Position numbers and translations under genes: made by a program. The notes beneath the pieces were generated by a model, which saw nothing but the letters and a program-made list of their open reading frames with translations, was not told where the DNA came from and ran no database searches. A stretch of DNA of 64,000 bases, taken from NCBI GenBank assembly GCA_034769895.1, contig CM068367.1:121929927-121993926 (forward strand). Direction: 5' to 3'. Below are positions 23,265-34,789 of this stretch, piece after piece (within the stretch, counting starts at the first letter, position 1; every line of letters starts with the position of its first letter). The stretch comes from Magicicada septendecula. Its lineage: Eukaryota; Arthropoda; Insecta; Hemiptera; Cicadidae.

Positions 23265-24390
23265 GACCGTAGAGGAAGTCAGTGTGCGTTGTGGGTAACC
23301 TACTCACGTAGGCGCATCGCCTTTAAAAGTGTGAGTACAATATTATTAATAGAGGTAGCCTATATCAGTGGGGAGACAAACCCGATGCCTCTGAACGCTC
23401 GCATTCAAGGCTACCTAAATTATTTTCCAGAATTTGTTTCATACACAAACTTACGTAATTAAAAACGTATGGCATGTTTTAAACGTTTCATTACAGTATT
23501 CCTGAAAATTTGGAACATAGTAATAGTTTATTAACAAAATAAGACAAGAATGATAATGATAAATAGAGTAAACATTAGACTTTAACTGAATATGTTACTC
23601 TTTATTGTAAGCAAATATAAATTATAATATCAACACTTGCGTTTATTCAAAAGCCTACATTGTTTTGTTTAGCTTTGATTTTTTAAATTATTACTTTATC
23701 TTATAGGAGATAACAATTTTAGGCATGCGTGTGTGTTCGAAAATTAAGGGCGGCTAATACCGGAAGAAGACTTCAAACACAGACTGAACACCGGCCCCAG
23801 AAGTCTACGTAAGAATATAAGTGTTCGTTCTATTTCGGTTTTTTCATTATAGACTACAGATCCCGCAGCCAACAAAAAAATCTATGAAGTCTCAATATAT
23901 GTTCGGCTGTCTAGTACTAGTCTCACTCAGCTGATTAGACAGCACGGTGGTAGAAGGACAAGTTGAGTTGCATCACTGTGTCTTTAAATCGTCAGCTGCT
24001 TCCTACATACATAATATAATCTCTATGACTAACTGAATAATTCATTTACATTAATTTTTAATATACGATGCGTGAAGGCAATGTTGGGTTTCAGTGTCGC
24101 ATGTTGATAGAAACTTGCGGGAAACAATTAGATGCCAATAAATAGTAGGAAAAAAGTATGCTTACACCCGCCAACCAGCACATAGGTAGGAACAAATTTG
24201 ATAACAAAAACAAAAAAAGCTTTTTGTAAGGTTCTGCGAACATCTCTCCCACCGCAGTAAACTGTCAACACCACTTTTTGTTCGTACAAATTGTCAAAAA
24301 TGTCACGTTTTTCTAATGAAAAGACAGTGTTAACACGTGCCACGGTATGTCATATTAGCGTTGTTGATTTGGTAAGAATAATCGACTTAC

Positions 24391-24471
24391 CAGTGACTTT
24401 TGCACCATAGACACATTTATTGGAATCTTTACTTATCTCCATGAGGTAGCCACAGTTCCTCTTGCAAGCCA
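24391..24471 (-). CDS. Internal exon of an unidentified cysteine-rich protein
   Basis: Minus-strand acceptor TTTACTTCTCTTACAG and donor G|GTAAGTCG bracket exactly 81 bp. Only one of the three minus-strand frames is open. It reads ACKRNCGYLMEISKDSNKCV then YGAKVT, with split codons at both ends (phase 1 to phase 1). Symmetric 1-1 exons are the usual way extracellular modules are built, and three cysteines in 26 residues fit such a protein. The spacing recalls the junction of VWC or antistasin-like repeats, but I cannot assign a domain. The plus strand is also open here but has a poor acceptor. No partner exon was found with matching phase nearby. Confidence 0.45.
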
Positions 24472-25020
24472 CTGTAAGAGAAGTAAACGTGAAACGAAAC
24501 TGAAAGGAAAACACTGTTCACTTACAAACAGTCAGTGCACACGTGCACACGTGTGAAGCTAAAAGTAGTAAATTATATAATTTAACTAGAAATAATGGAG
24601 ATAGTAACAATAAAGCGAATGCTGGCTAAAAACAATTTTGAAAATGTACAGTATTTTCTTTCTTGGCAACCGTGCCGATCTTTCAGTGGTGCGACACAGC
24701 ACTAATTGTCCAATTCATTAGAGCATCGTCGTTAATACAATCCTACATTTCTAGACTGTGCGTTAATTACACTCACATTATGATTGTTATTCGTCTTATA
24801 CTATAACCTTGGAATTTTGCGCCTCAGTCAAGACCGAACGAATCGGAAAAGGTGCAAATTAGATGTGTATCCCTGGAGGGGTATCCAGTGGGAGGAGTAG
24901 CTGAGGAGTTTGAAGGACCCGCAGAATTTCTGGGAAAGATTGGACAATTCGATAAAAATTGGATAATCTGAGTACTTTACAAAAGGACTCGAAGCTTGTC
25001 TCACCATCCTAATCATAATC

Positions 25021-25062
25021 ATAAACATCATCATTATCATCATCGTCGTCTTCGTCGTGTTC

Positions 25063-25097
<35 letters not shown>

Positions 25098-25110
25098 CTC
25101 ATCATCAACT
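25021..25110. repeat. CAT/CCT low-complexity tract
   Basis: ATCAT units pass into TCC/TCT units. The long poly-Glu frame on the minus strand is an artefact of this tract. Confidence 0.9.
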
Positions 25111-25139
25111 GCACAGCCTGTTCCATAGCTATAGACCAC

Positions 25140-26580
25140 ACATTAGAGTAGCTGGTGACTCCTCCTCGTCATACGACCTGTTCTTCTTTTACTAACCGCC
25201 TCATTGATCCAGATAATCGTAGTAATCCTGCCTCAACATATTACCACGCCTCTCTGGTTGCATTACCTTTTTCTGTTGCATTGAATTATTCATCTCTTGC
25301 CACCCTCATGTGTTGAATATGATCCCTCACACGATACCAAGTATGATAACTTAACAGTACTCCCAATATCCTGCGTAAAAAAAAAATTCGTTTCACTTCG
25401 GTGAAACTGACGTGATGTGAGAACACAAGTTTCACGACCGTTCAATAACACTGCCACGGCCATAATTTTGTAAAATTTATTGACAGTGTCCCTCGTTACT
25501 CTTCCCTGTAAGAGGGCTTTGATTGTTAATTTTTAAAAAATAAATATATAAATATAAATATACAAATATAATAAAAACGGTTATAAAAAATTTTTATAAA
25601 TATACAAAAATTATAAATAAAATAATACTAGGCACGAACCTGGTTACTACCACTATACAAATACAAAACCGAAGCAAAGGGAAACCAATAATACGAACAG
25701 CCATAATAGCGTAAGAAAACAAGTAACGATCTTTTTTGTTAGATGAAAAACGAATTATAGTCACTACATGTAGAAATTGTAAAAAGACTTCGTCGTATTG
25801 GTTTACTGCAATAATTCGTTAATAAAAACTTTGTCAAGTCATAACCTCTTTAGTTAGTATGGAAGCAAAATATGGATTAACCATAAGAAAAATAATACAG
25901 ACCTCAGAATCGATATCGTTTAAGATCAGTGACTGGATGTAGCTCAAGAGATCGAGGTGATATTGGTAATTGTGGTATTTTCAGTCGTAGAGAGAAAAAA
26001 AAAATCAAAATTGAATGAGTTGCAAATTCAATATGGAATGAATGACGGACGCACTATAATTAAACAAGTTATGAGCTACAATTCCGTTGGTAAGCAGCTG
26101 TTTAGACATGAACAGTAAGACAAGCAATAACATGTATACGCCTGCTTTAAAGAAAAATAATTTTTACAAAATAATTTGAGAATTATGGCTACGAATGCGA
26201 ACAGTGCCTGGGTCTACAATCAGCCACACTTTGAGGAAAATCTATGTTTTATTGACTTTTTTTGCCTTACTGTTATAAAGTCGGTATTATTGCAAACGGG
26301 ATTTCATAAGAAAATGTAAGAATATTAACCTACATCCTACGTAGTCGCGAGCATCAGGGAAACGTGATGATTCTGTTTCGGCTAATTGCGCTCTTCAGTT
26401 TGTGTGGAGGAACTTCAATTTTGTTCTTGTACAAAACTGAATGGATCGAATATAATTCATTATAATTGCTGCTATACCTCGAACAATGGTAGAAGAAGCA
26501 ATCTTATTTTTTATTTACGAAACCACAGAGAAGATTGTTTTGTTTGGTCGTAGTCATTCTTCGTTGTCTCGTTAGACAGT
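25140..26580. other. Non-coding stretch
   Basis: AT-rich; a small hairpin (GTTTCAC-TTCG-GTGAAAC) lies at about 25391-25408. No gene or transposon is recognised. Confidence 0.5.
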
Positions 26581-26885
26581 AACCTCGTGGAATGGGTGTG
26601 CGCGCACGCGTGACAAACGTCCTGTCGAACCAACACCCCTCGTCTTACTGTTACTGTTATGCGTTTTTCTTTTTCTCATTTCACAGCATTTCCTCCCACA
26701 GGCCGTTATTTCGCGACACTATAAGAGGGTACTTTATCGGCGTTATTCGTTGGTGGATAGGGTGAAACGGTCGCTTCCTTCTCTCCCACAGGGAGGAAGG
26801 AAATTCCGTCGAGCGCGCGCGTAGAATGCAGTTCCTACGGTGCGTTCGCCTCGCTCCAAGGGTAGAAGGAAAATTCACACATTTA
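26580..26885. other. GC/CpG-richer island of unknown nature
   Basis: Contains GCGCGCACGCGTG, two CTCCCACAG words and GAGCGCGCGCG in an otherwise AT-rich area. A 65-codon minus-strand frame crosses it without recognisable domain or Kozak support. It could be a regulatory island, an old repeat, or part of an unrecognised exon. Confidence 0.25.
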
Positions 26886-27465
26886 CGTGCTAGCTACACT
26901 ATTATTGATAATGGCTGTCACGATGGTACTAAAGTGCCGATAAAAGTAGTAACATTATAAAATAATATAAAACTTTTGTTTACTTCCATAAATATGAGAA
27001 GTGAGAGGAGGGATTTGTAAGAGAGAGGAACAGAGTGAGAGGCAGAGACGAATGAGTGAGAGCGGAGCGCTGCAGAACGGCAGGGACAAACTGGACCTAC
27101 TGAACTCGTCATCTGAAACTCAGCACTGTTTTTCATAGATAAAAAATAAGCGCATCGTAAAGTTAAAATAATGCCCGTCTGTAATAAAAATTCATTCGCA
27201 ACAAAAAAGATCAGTCCGAGTTGACGGAATTTTAAGTGGTTTATCACCCACAAAATAGGGGGGGGCTTCCAGAATGATAGAACAAATACTGAATATATTT
27301 AGAAGGGCAGACATTTTTTTAATTTCAATTTTTTTTACGTCATCGTCGCCTTTTCCAATTCTCAGACTATCTTTTTCGCCAATTATTCGCAACTATTGTT
27401 CGTCATTCCCAGAAGATTAGACGTGACTACTCACGTTAGTTGAAAATGAGTCTGTTTGCCTCAAC

Positions 27466-27536
27466 GTTCTTCTTCTTCTTCTTCTTCTTCTTCTTCTTCT
27501 TCTTCTTCTTCTTCTTCTTCTTCTTCTTCTTCTTCC
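27466..27536. repeat. (CTT)n microsatellite
   Basis: About 23 uninterrupted CTT units. On the minus strand it is a GAA tract. Confidence 0.97.
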
Positions 27537-27539
27537 GAC

Positions 27540-27960
27540 AATCCGTATTTTACGTATTTTAGACACAGCTGGTCTAAATAACTGATTGAGCTACACTGGA
27601 ACCATTGACTTAGGTCATGCAACCCGGAAATACGCCTTCTGCCCGACTTATTCTGCCTTGTATTATTAACTGTAGAAGTTGATGTTTTTCTCTGACCATT
27701 ACATGATCTAGATATTGGAGTTTCCGTCCTTTTATACTATTCTTTGCTTATATTTTCTTCCCCATTCTTCTCAATACTTCGTCGTTTGTTACTCTAACCC
27801 TCCAACTAATTCTCAAGATCCTCCTGTAGGCCCACATTTAAAATGCCTCTAGTTTCTCCTCGGCGTTTTTCTTTAAAGTCCAGGTTTCCAAACCATAAAA
27901 CAGCGTTGAGAACACGTAACTCCTCAACAATCTGATTCTAGATTCAGACTAAGGTCTCGG
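27540..27960 (-). mobile_element. LINE ORF2 C-terminal remnant (RTE-like)
   Basis: Minus-strand translation gives LRSYVFSTLFYGLETWTLKK, then EEKLEAFKMWAYRRILRISW, RVTNDEVLRRMGK and, after a stop, KGRKLQYLDHVM and QGRISRAEG. This is the conserved order following the reverse transcriptase in RTE-type LINEs (YGxETWTLKK, LEAFEMWxYRRxLRISW, VTNEEVLxR, RKLxYLGHxxR). Scattered stops show it is dead. It is truncated at the 5' side near 27960 and belongs to a different lineage from the 28740-29845 element, which has its own copy of this region. Confidence 0.85.
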
Positions 27961-28739
27961 GTGTAACAGTACTTTACCCAATTCGACTGAAGATTCTTCT
28001 CGCTTGTCCTATTCTTGATTTTCATCCCTTATGTACAGTCATTTTTTTCATTAAAAAAAAATACCCAGCTACTTATATTTTTCTAATGCCTCAACGATGG
28101 AGGCGACCAAATCATGTCCAGCGTTGACTGGAACCTTCCACCAGCACTGCGAACGAACTCTGCTCTCGTGTTTTAATTGTAATATATTTAATACTATCTT
28201 ATACATGTAATATCTTCGAATAAATGCACTACAAGTAGGTTTATTTTCACCTGACTCACGTTTCACAGAAATTATTCTGTATTTTCAGAGGTTTGTTTGA
28301 ATTGTAATTGAATATTTCTCATTCATGTATCTTATACATGCACAGTTTTATGTAAATTATGCGCAGTTTTATAAATACGTTTTTTCATAGATGGGTACGC
28401 GTTTACTAATGTTGATGTTGAATATGTCTAAGAAATAGAGACGCAAATAGTTGGCGCGATTCCCTATTAGATCCATCGTTGTAGTTCTGTTTATGGCTAG
28501 ACTTAGTTGTTTTACATAACTCGAAGAGGAATTCGCTGTTTTTGTCTCCACAATCAGTTACGCCGATTCTACGTATTATTCTCCTGAGCAATTTTTTTTC
28601 GTTTTTGTCTTGCGCTTAACTATATGTTAAAAACGTCCAGGTTTCATTGCATAATTGGCCTAGTTACTGCCTGCATAAAGTCTAAGCTAAACTTTGCAGC
28701 TTACTCTTTAAGATTTAAGTAAAAGAGAAGTTAAACTTA

Positions 28740-29845
28740 CTTCTGTGCCTATTGTTTATTCGTCTCACCTCCTCCTCGTAATTTAGTCAAAATACTGAAA
28801 ACTGGTCGTCGTCATCCTTTACGGCTTGTTCCAGTCTCATTGGAAGTCATCCAACCATCGCGTACACGGTATTCCCCACTTCTCTTCCTCCTTGAATGGT
28901 AGGCAAGGGTTCTTCTTGCAGATCTATTGGATCCATTCTCTCTACATGTAACCGCTACTCCGTTTTTTACCGGGAGATTTTCTCATTTAAGCTTTAGCTA
29001 TACCTAGCTCCACTCTAATATGATAAGATCTCGTCTGGTACAACCCTTTACAGCTCTCAAGAACCTCATTTCCGCCCTTGTATTCTATATATATCTCTGG
29101 GCTTTCTAATCCAAGTCTCACTACCATACAGTATTTGAGGTATGGCCATTACATTATAATATTTCAGTTGTGTCTCTTTACTTGTCTGTTTCTTTAAGTG
29201 TTTAATAATATAGCCACAAAGCGACTGGAAGAGACTAATTTTGCTTTCAACCTCCTTATCATCTTGGTAATGTAATGCTACACCCTAGATACTTGAAGTC
29301 TGCCACCTCTTCTATTGGCGAGTCCTGTATGACAATCTTTGTTCTAATATGATTTGCCCCAGAAAAAGCCATACCTTTTGTTTTGGATGAGGAAATGGTT
29401 TGACTGTAATCTGCCAAAATGTCAGTAAGATAAAACCACGACCTTTGGAGGTAATTTTCATTCTCTTGGATGATCACACGATCGTCTTCGTACATTAAAA
29501 TATTTAAATACAATCCATTCCCCAAGTATTATCCTTTGGGGGCGTCTAATTTCCATTTCCTTATGGCATCATCCATGTAGATATTAAATACAACAGGAGA
29601 AAGACTGCAACCCTGCCGAACGCTTGGGTTATTCCAGTGGGCTCTGACAATCTGGTAGTTTTGATTAGTTATCTGAAATCTGGTAACTGCTACAAAAGAA
29701 TAATCACTATATGTTACATAGGCTTACTATTGTTTGGCATGATGGGTTACCAGTCTCTCTTTTAAATCAGAATTTCCTTCCTTCCAAATTCTTGTCTAGT
29801 CTTACGGTTGTTTATTCTTCAGAAGGCTTCTTTTACGCATAGCAA
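28740..29845 (-). mobile_element. LINE reverse-transcriptase remnant, about 1.1 kb
   Basis: The largest LINE piece in the window. In minus-strand order it has a KEAF.RINNRK block (palm, from LFVDFxKAFDRVxRxKLW), VRQGCSLSPVVFNIYMDDAI (the conserved GCxLSPxLFNxY motif), YEDDRVIIQENENYLQRSW (the catalytic YADD/FADD box, here YEDD), KTKGMAFSGANHIRTKIVI and VADFKYLGCSIT. Then come SLCGYIIKHLKKQTSKETQL, YGSETWISK and AEMRFLRAVKGCTRRD near 29100-29030. Frame changes and stops interrupt it, and the second residue of the catalytic box is Glu instead of Ala. The endonuclease domain is absent. Confidence 0.9.
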
Positions 29846-30889
29846 CAGACCTATGAAGTTGTGGATATAACATCGTCAGCATAAAAAAAAACATTTGTTT
29901 GACTGTACCGACTTCTTCAGTTTCAATGATGCGTTTCGCGAATATAAAAATGAAAACTTCCAGACTCACTGCTCTTATATATGATATGTGTGTTTAAGTG
30001 CTGAAAATGCGCACTTATGTATAATTAACACGTTCAACTGCTGCTTACCAAATAACAGCTTTTGCTAGTGAGCAAACGGTGTAAATATTTACATTAACGT
30101 AGGCTTGTTTACCTCCGCCCAAACAGTCACTGATACCGCGTATCTTATCAGTCGCCGGAGACCCGTGCTTTGCTCTACATTTTGTTTATAAGGGCAATCT
30201 CTACTGCGTTTTATGGTATTATTAGTAAGTAGTACAAAAAATCGCTCGCGCAAATATAAATGCACAACGCATATTCTTCGCCCAGTCACTCGTCTCTGTC
30301 TGGCTGTCTCTTTCTGTCTCTCCTCTCTCTCACTTCGTTACTCCACTTTGCTAATTTTATTGGTCGCTTTTCAGTTTTCTGGACTATTACGCCAATGCCT
30401 CAGTGATTTATTAATGGTGGTATTTTATTGCAGACTTTTCTATTATTGGAGGTAGAAAGGTTCTTTTGCCGCATCCAGGGATAATAGACGATTTAACTGG
30501 CATTTTCTCAGGTACACAGTCAAATCCTGAGCCTCGCACATAAACCGTGATTATTTGCCACCCACACGGCCAATAAAAGATAAAATAGTATGTACTAAGC
30601 CTGCTTTAAAATTGGATCTGTAGGTTAGCCTAAGTCCTTTCCAATCCAATCCTTTTCAATTCCAACTTTTGTTTGATCGGTTTGTTCGAGTTCGAGTTCG
30701 AGTTGAAGCGTAGTGAATCAGGGATTGTTCTACGCAGGGGCATGTGAGGGAAATGCTCTCTAAGCCCTGAAAAAGTATTTTTCACCATCCGAATAGACAA
30801 AATTAATATAACTATTTGCCACCAAGAGAGTTCTCACACTAGAGGCATAAAACTGGTCTGACATCAGCAGACTAGCCTATATCCCAACG

Positions 30890-31091
30890 CAGTGGCGAAA
30901 CTAGGAGCCGTTCCTTGGGGGGGGGGGATGATTCCTTTTATTTCTGTAACTGTTTATAAGCCTTATTCAACACACGCAACTGGCTTAGAAATAGGCCTAC
31001 GATAAGTGTTTATTTAATATCGCTGAAATGTTTAATTGTTCTGGGGGGATTGGTCTCAGTTATCCCCCCCCCCGCCGTATTTACGCCACTG
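30890..31091 (-). mobile_element. hAT-like MITE, copy 3 (best preserved)
   Basis: Ends CAGTGGCGAAACTAGGAG and TATTTACGCCACTG form inverted terminal repeats, with G and C runs just inside. Flanks TCCCAACG (30882-30889) and TCCCAACA (31092-31099) are an 8-bp duplication with one mismatch, the hAT signature. The interior is the reverse complement of copies 1 and 2, including CTGGCTTAGAAATAGGCCTA. It is non-coding. Confidence 0.88.
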
Positions 31092-31751
31092 TCCCAACAT
31101 GAAACATTAATTTACGCTCTTCGCACACGTGGTTCCCTATTAAAATAAGATGTTACACTTAAGGCTGCTTATTTTTTTTTTCGAAATAACGTCGTGTGCT
31201 TGTTTCTCCTACAGAATGAAGTAAAAAATTAATAGGGCCTGCAAAAACAGTTTTATTTCCAATGGACTATGTGCCCTTTTAAGCTTCCCTCCAGCGTGAA
31301 AACTCTCTTCGCGACCGTAGCCTATAGTATTTTTCAAGGAAGCTACGTTTATTCTCAAAACTCTTTTTAAGAATAGTCAAAAACTATTAGAAATATTTTT
31401 AACTGTCTAATGGTCTCACACTCCCTTCTCTTAGATGAAGATGTAGTTTTGTAGATTTCGTAATTGCGGGCCAGCATCCACGAGAAAAAAAGTTGTATAC
31501 TGGAAGTAAATTTGGAGACTATAAAATATTTTAGTCAAATAAAAACCATATATCCGTCACTACTGTGACTATGGAAAGAGTAATTTTGGTACGTAATATT
31601 GAATAAACGCACGAGATAAGACTATGTGTGACTTAAGTTTGTTGACAGTGCGAGTTTTCCTTCGTTCTGGGTCCGTAATACCCTGTACAGATAGAAAGTA
31701 AGTTAGCGTATTGCGTAGTCAAATGAACAAATATTTGTATACTTTTACCTT

Positions 31752-31880
31752 AAAAATTGTTTTGTAAGGTGATATGTGTTTTACGTCGTTTGTCCCGAGC
31801 CTCGAAAACAAAATTATAAATAGCCATGCGTTAAAAACACCGGAGAATTCTTCAGTGATATAAACATTTATAATCATATA
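31752..31880 (+). repeat. Dispersed repeat S, copy 2
   Basis: Partner of 20965-21110. Identity is highest over AAAATTGTTTTGTAAGGTGAT and TTTTACGTCGTTTG. Confidence 0.55.
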
Positions 31881-32403
31881 GAATTTCAGTTGTTTTCCTG
31901 TCGTATGGTTTCAGTTATCTATATTATGTTCTAGCTTAATGGTATAATTGATCCATGTATGTATTACGCGATGCATATTAATCGTTATTTTTCGTTTATG
32001 CTTTTATTACACACGGAGTTGTAAAATAGCTCACCTTTTGGGCATTAAAGTTTCGTTATTCAGTAAGTTACAGAACAAAAATATTTTCAGTGATTATTTT
32101 CTGGTTTTGTGAACCCGCAAAAGCTAGATTTAACAATTTGTGGGCCAGTATGTCATACAATATTGAGGAATCCGTTACAAAGGGACCATTTTATTTTGTT
32201 CATTATTATCGTGTTTATCAATATCATAACGTGCTGTATTGCCGTATCATGACACGTGGAAACAAAAATGCGTCGCTGTATTTAGACAGACGCTGTGAAT
32301 CTTACGCAACGTACCGCTCTTGCGTCCAGCCATTAGCGCGGGTGAAAGTCGCCCCTCGTACGGTAACGCAATACTTTTTACGCCTCGCTCTGTCAGACAC
32401 TTG

Positions 32404-32661
32404 TTATTCCGCAGCGCACTGCCAATTAAAAAAACAACCCCTGTCCGTGTGGTCCCCTCCCAAGCGCGTGCGCTCCGTTCCTTTGGGTGTTTTGTGTTTC
32501 GTAATTTCCAGTAGCTTCACGTAGTCGGTGTGATTACGCTCTCCGTCCCTCACGACGACGTCTAGCTTGTACTGTTTCTGTTGCGGACAACCTTGGATAT
32601 TCAGTGTCACTGAATGCTGAGTGTTGCAGGCAACAGTGGAGATCAGTAAAGTAAAAACATA
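32404..32661 (-). CDS. Candidate terminal exon of a small secreted protein
   Basis: On the minus strand, after a CTGTTTTTCAG acceptor at 32662, a phase-0 frame of 85 codons runs to a TAA. It begins YVFTLLISTVACNTQHSVTL, which looks like the hydrophobic core and cleavage region of a signal peptide whose Met lies on an earlier exon. It continues with CPQQKQYKLDVVVRDGERNH, TDYVKLLEITKHKTPKGTER and ends GCFFNWQCAAE. Codon third positions are strongly G/C-biased against AT-rich surroundings, the clearest coding-like bias seen here. An AATAAA lies about 210 bp downstream on the same strand (near 32190). The alternative plus-strand frame of 144 codons (32090-32524) looks like its shadow. I do not recognise the family; a decayed retrocopy is possible. 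Confidence 0.4.
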   Translation of the reverse strand, partial: YVFTLLISTVACNTQHSVTLNIQGCPQQKQYKLDVVVRDGERNHTDYVKLLEITKHKTPKGTERTRLGGDHTDRGCFFNWQCAAE

Positions 32662-32869
32662 CTGAAAAACAGTCTACACATGGCACACGCCACTTCACTT
32701 AGAAGAACTGTATGTCATACGGATAGAAAAGGCCTATCGCGGGACACATATTCAACCGAATCTTTACTCTGTATCTACCGTTACCATTGTAGAGGTCTTG
32801 ACCGCTACGTGGTCATCTATTCAGGTTTTGTATTCATAAGTCTGACCGGCGACTTCACAAGCGAAGCCA

Positions 32870-32925
32870 CACGTTCAAAATAGTGAGCGAGTTCTGCAGC
32901 TCAGGGTAGCATACTAGTGTAGGCC
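32870..32925 (+). repeat. End fragment of composite repeat family R
   Basis: TTCAAAATAGTGAGCGAGTT CTGCAGCTCAGG is shared, with two or three differences, with 59061-59092 at the end of family R copy 3. The bodies upstream differ, so this is a shared terminus or a deletion derivative. Confidence 0.5.
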
Positions 32926-32999
32926 TATATTAATTATGGAACAGGCCTTATCTTATAAAATTTTAACACAGTTTCTTTCTTAACTTTATTTTGTAGAGA

Positions 33000-34200
33000 T
33001 GGTCCTTACGGTGCCATATATAAAGTGGTAATCGAATTTGATTTGATCAAAATTATCAACTTATTCAGTACTATTATCATCAACTGAAATGTTGAGATAT
33101 TATGTATTATTAACACTTAAGGCTATCACTTGTATTTATCCTGGAAAAACTTAATCAGTTGTTTTTATGCCAATCGCTTTTGCTGTGAATATAGTTACGA
33201 ATGACAATAACTGTTGTAAATAAAGACAACAGTTTCTATACAAACGTACTGAGCAAAGTTGATAAAATATATATTACATTATACGCGGAAGTTCTTTGTT
33301 CTGGCTGGAAGCCATGGAGTCGTGTCACTTAACGCTTTATTAAAACCAATTACGGAATTACAGCTTGTTCGTACAACACAGCAGTACTTTGTTTTTATGT
33401 GTAGGATATGTGAGCGAACGGTGTTTACTGCGTAGTACAGTTATCAGTGAGCACACTTCGTGTGCAGTCTGTACTTAATTAGTTGTATTAGAGTTTTAAC
33501 GAAGCGCCGGTTTATTCCCATAAAAATATAAGCGAGTCGAAGTACACACTGTCAGCATTTTTCGCATCACATCTTCCGTTTTTGTCTGTATTTAGTGACG
33601 CATCTAGAGTTGGGCTGGGGGGGGGGAGATCCGGGATCCGTCGAGTCGGCTTCATACAAAAGAAAAAACAAGTTAAGACTAGTAAATATTATTATCTTTA
33701 AAGTGGCTGAAAACACTCAAACATTGTTTAGAAGATACTGACTGAATTGATTTTCCGTATCTCATATTTCAAACGTATACTGAAATGCTGCGTAATAAAC
33801 CTGTTTGTATATTTAAAAAACAGTTACTACCTGAAATTTACTTCCTTCAACTAGAGGCTCTCCGACGTTTCCTTCAGTCCGTCTTCCCAAGAACGTTTTA
33901 ATCGCTCGTTCTTTTTTCATTCTTGCTGTCAGCTTCTAACTCCACATTTTTAAGGTTACTTCTATTTCTACCTATTCTCATCCGACAGTACCTACTAATT
34001 CAACTGGTTTCATTTCCTTGTGCCGGTTATGTACGTACCAACCTCCGCTCTATTTCCCGTATCTTTATTTCTAACCTTGTACGGCCAACAGTTTTTTCTC
34101 CATTAATCCACCTCCATTGCCTTCGGTTCATCCGAGGTTTTATTTATAACTTCTCATACTTCTGACTGACTCGTGTATAGCGAAGCTTTCCACTATGGTC
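33000..34200. other. Non-coding stretch
   Basis: A G-run near 33615 preceded by AGTGACGCATCTAGAG vaguely recalls the MITE terminus but has no partner. Chance frames only. Confidence 0.4.
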
Positions 34201-34204
34201 TCGT

Positions 34205-34565
34205 AAAGATATCTTTGAATGTTTGTTATGATTCTCCCTAACTGATGCCATCCATCCGTCTTTGTGCGAGTGCTTTAATTCTTTAATTCTACCGTCCCTC
34301 GCACCCCGCAAGCCAGAGGCTGCTATCTCCTCATTGGAAGCCTCTTTTCTCTATCTCGTTGTAAACATCCTCTTTCCACTCCTGGCGCTACCCTGTTTCC
34401 ACCTTCTAGTTGGAACCCAATTTAACAACTTTCTGGCTCGAAGATCATCAGCATCCGTTCCACGTAGCCATAACACATTACGCGTTTCGTATTTATGGTG
34501 TCTAAAATTGCTTATCTAAACGAATTTCTCTCCTGATATCTTCATTCCTAATGAACTGTAGTCTG
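34205..34565 (-). mobile_element. LINE ORF2 C-terminal remnant
   Basis: Minus-strand reading gives LQFIRNEDIRREI at 34561-34520, then ARKLLNWVPTRRWKQGSARS and KEASNEEIAASGL. This follows the RNEDIRRxL...RxLxWxPPGRRxRGRPxxxW...EExxxxGL pattern of LINE ORF2 tails. Stops separate the blocks. Its N-terminal neighbour is lost. Confidence 0.6.
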
Positions 34566-34789
34566 GACACCCCACAAGATCTTCTCCATAAGTTTCCACT
34601 GATTGGAGCCTTCGGGAGGTTTTTGATCCCACATTTAAGAGCTGCAGGTGACTGTGCTTTCTCAGATGACGGGATAAATTATCTTTTTAATTTTGAGGGT
34701 TATTTTCCCGCTTCAAAGTACAGAATTCAACTATTATATCACAATTGACTGGCAGGGGCTACTATTCCAGAAGGAGAATTCCGGTTTCG

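Noticed and set aside
23013..23462. 149-codon plus-strand frame
   Set aside because: Includes a (GT)n run, has no domain, no codon bias and no convincing start context.
24391..24475. Plus-strand reading of the same segment as an exon
   Set aside because: One plus frame is open but the acceptor has a poor pyrimidine tract; the minus-strand signals are clearly better.
24828..25139. 103-codon minus-strand frame with a poly-Glu run
   Set aside because: Produced by the CCT/CAT low-complexity tract.
26681..26878. 65-codon minus-strand frame in a CpG-richer patch
   Set aside because: No domain and no splice or start support; kept only as an island of unknown nature.
32090..32524. 144-codon plus-strand frame
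   Set aside because: Overlaps the minus-strand candidate exon, which has better codon bias and a splice acceptor; this looks like its shadow.
33595..33640. AGTGACGCATCTAGAG followed by a poly-G run, similar to the MITE start
   Set aside because: Too many differences and no second end.
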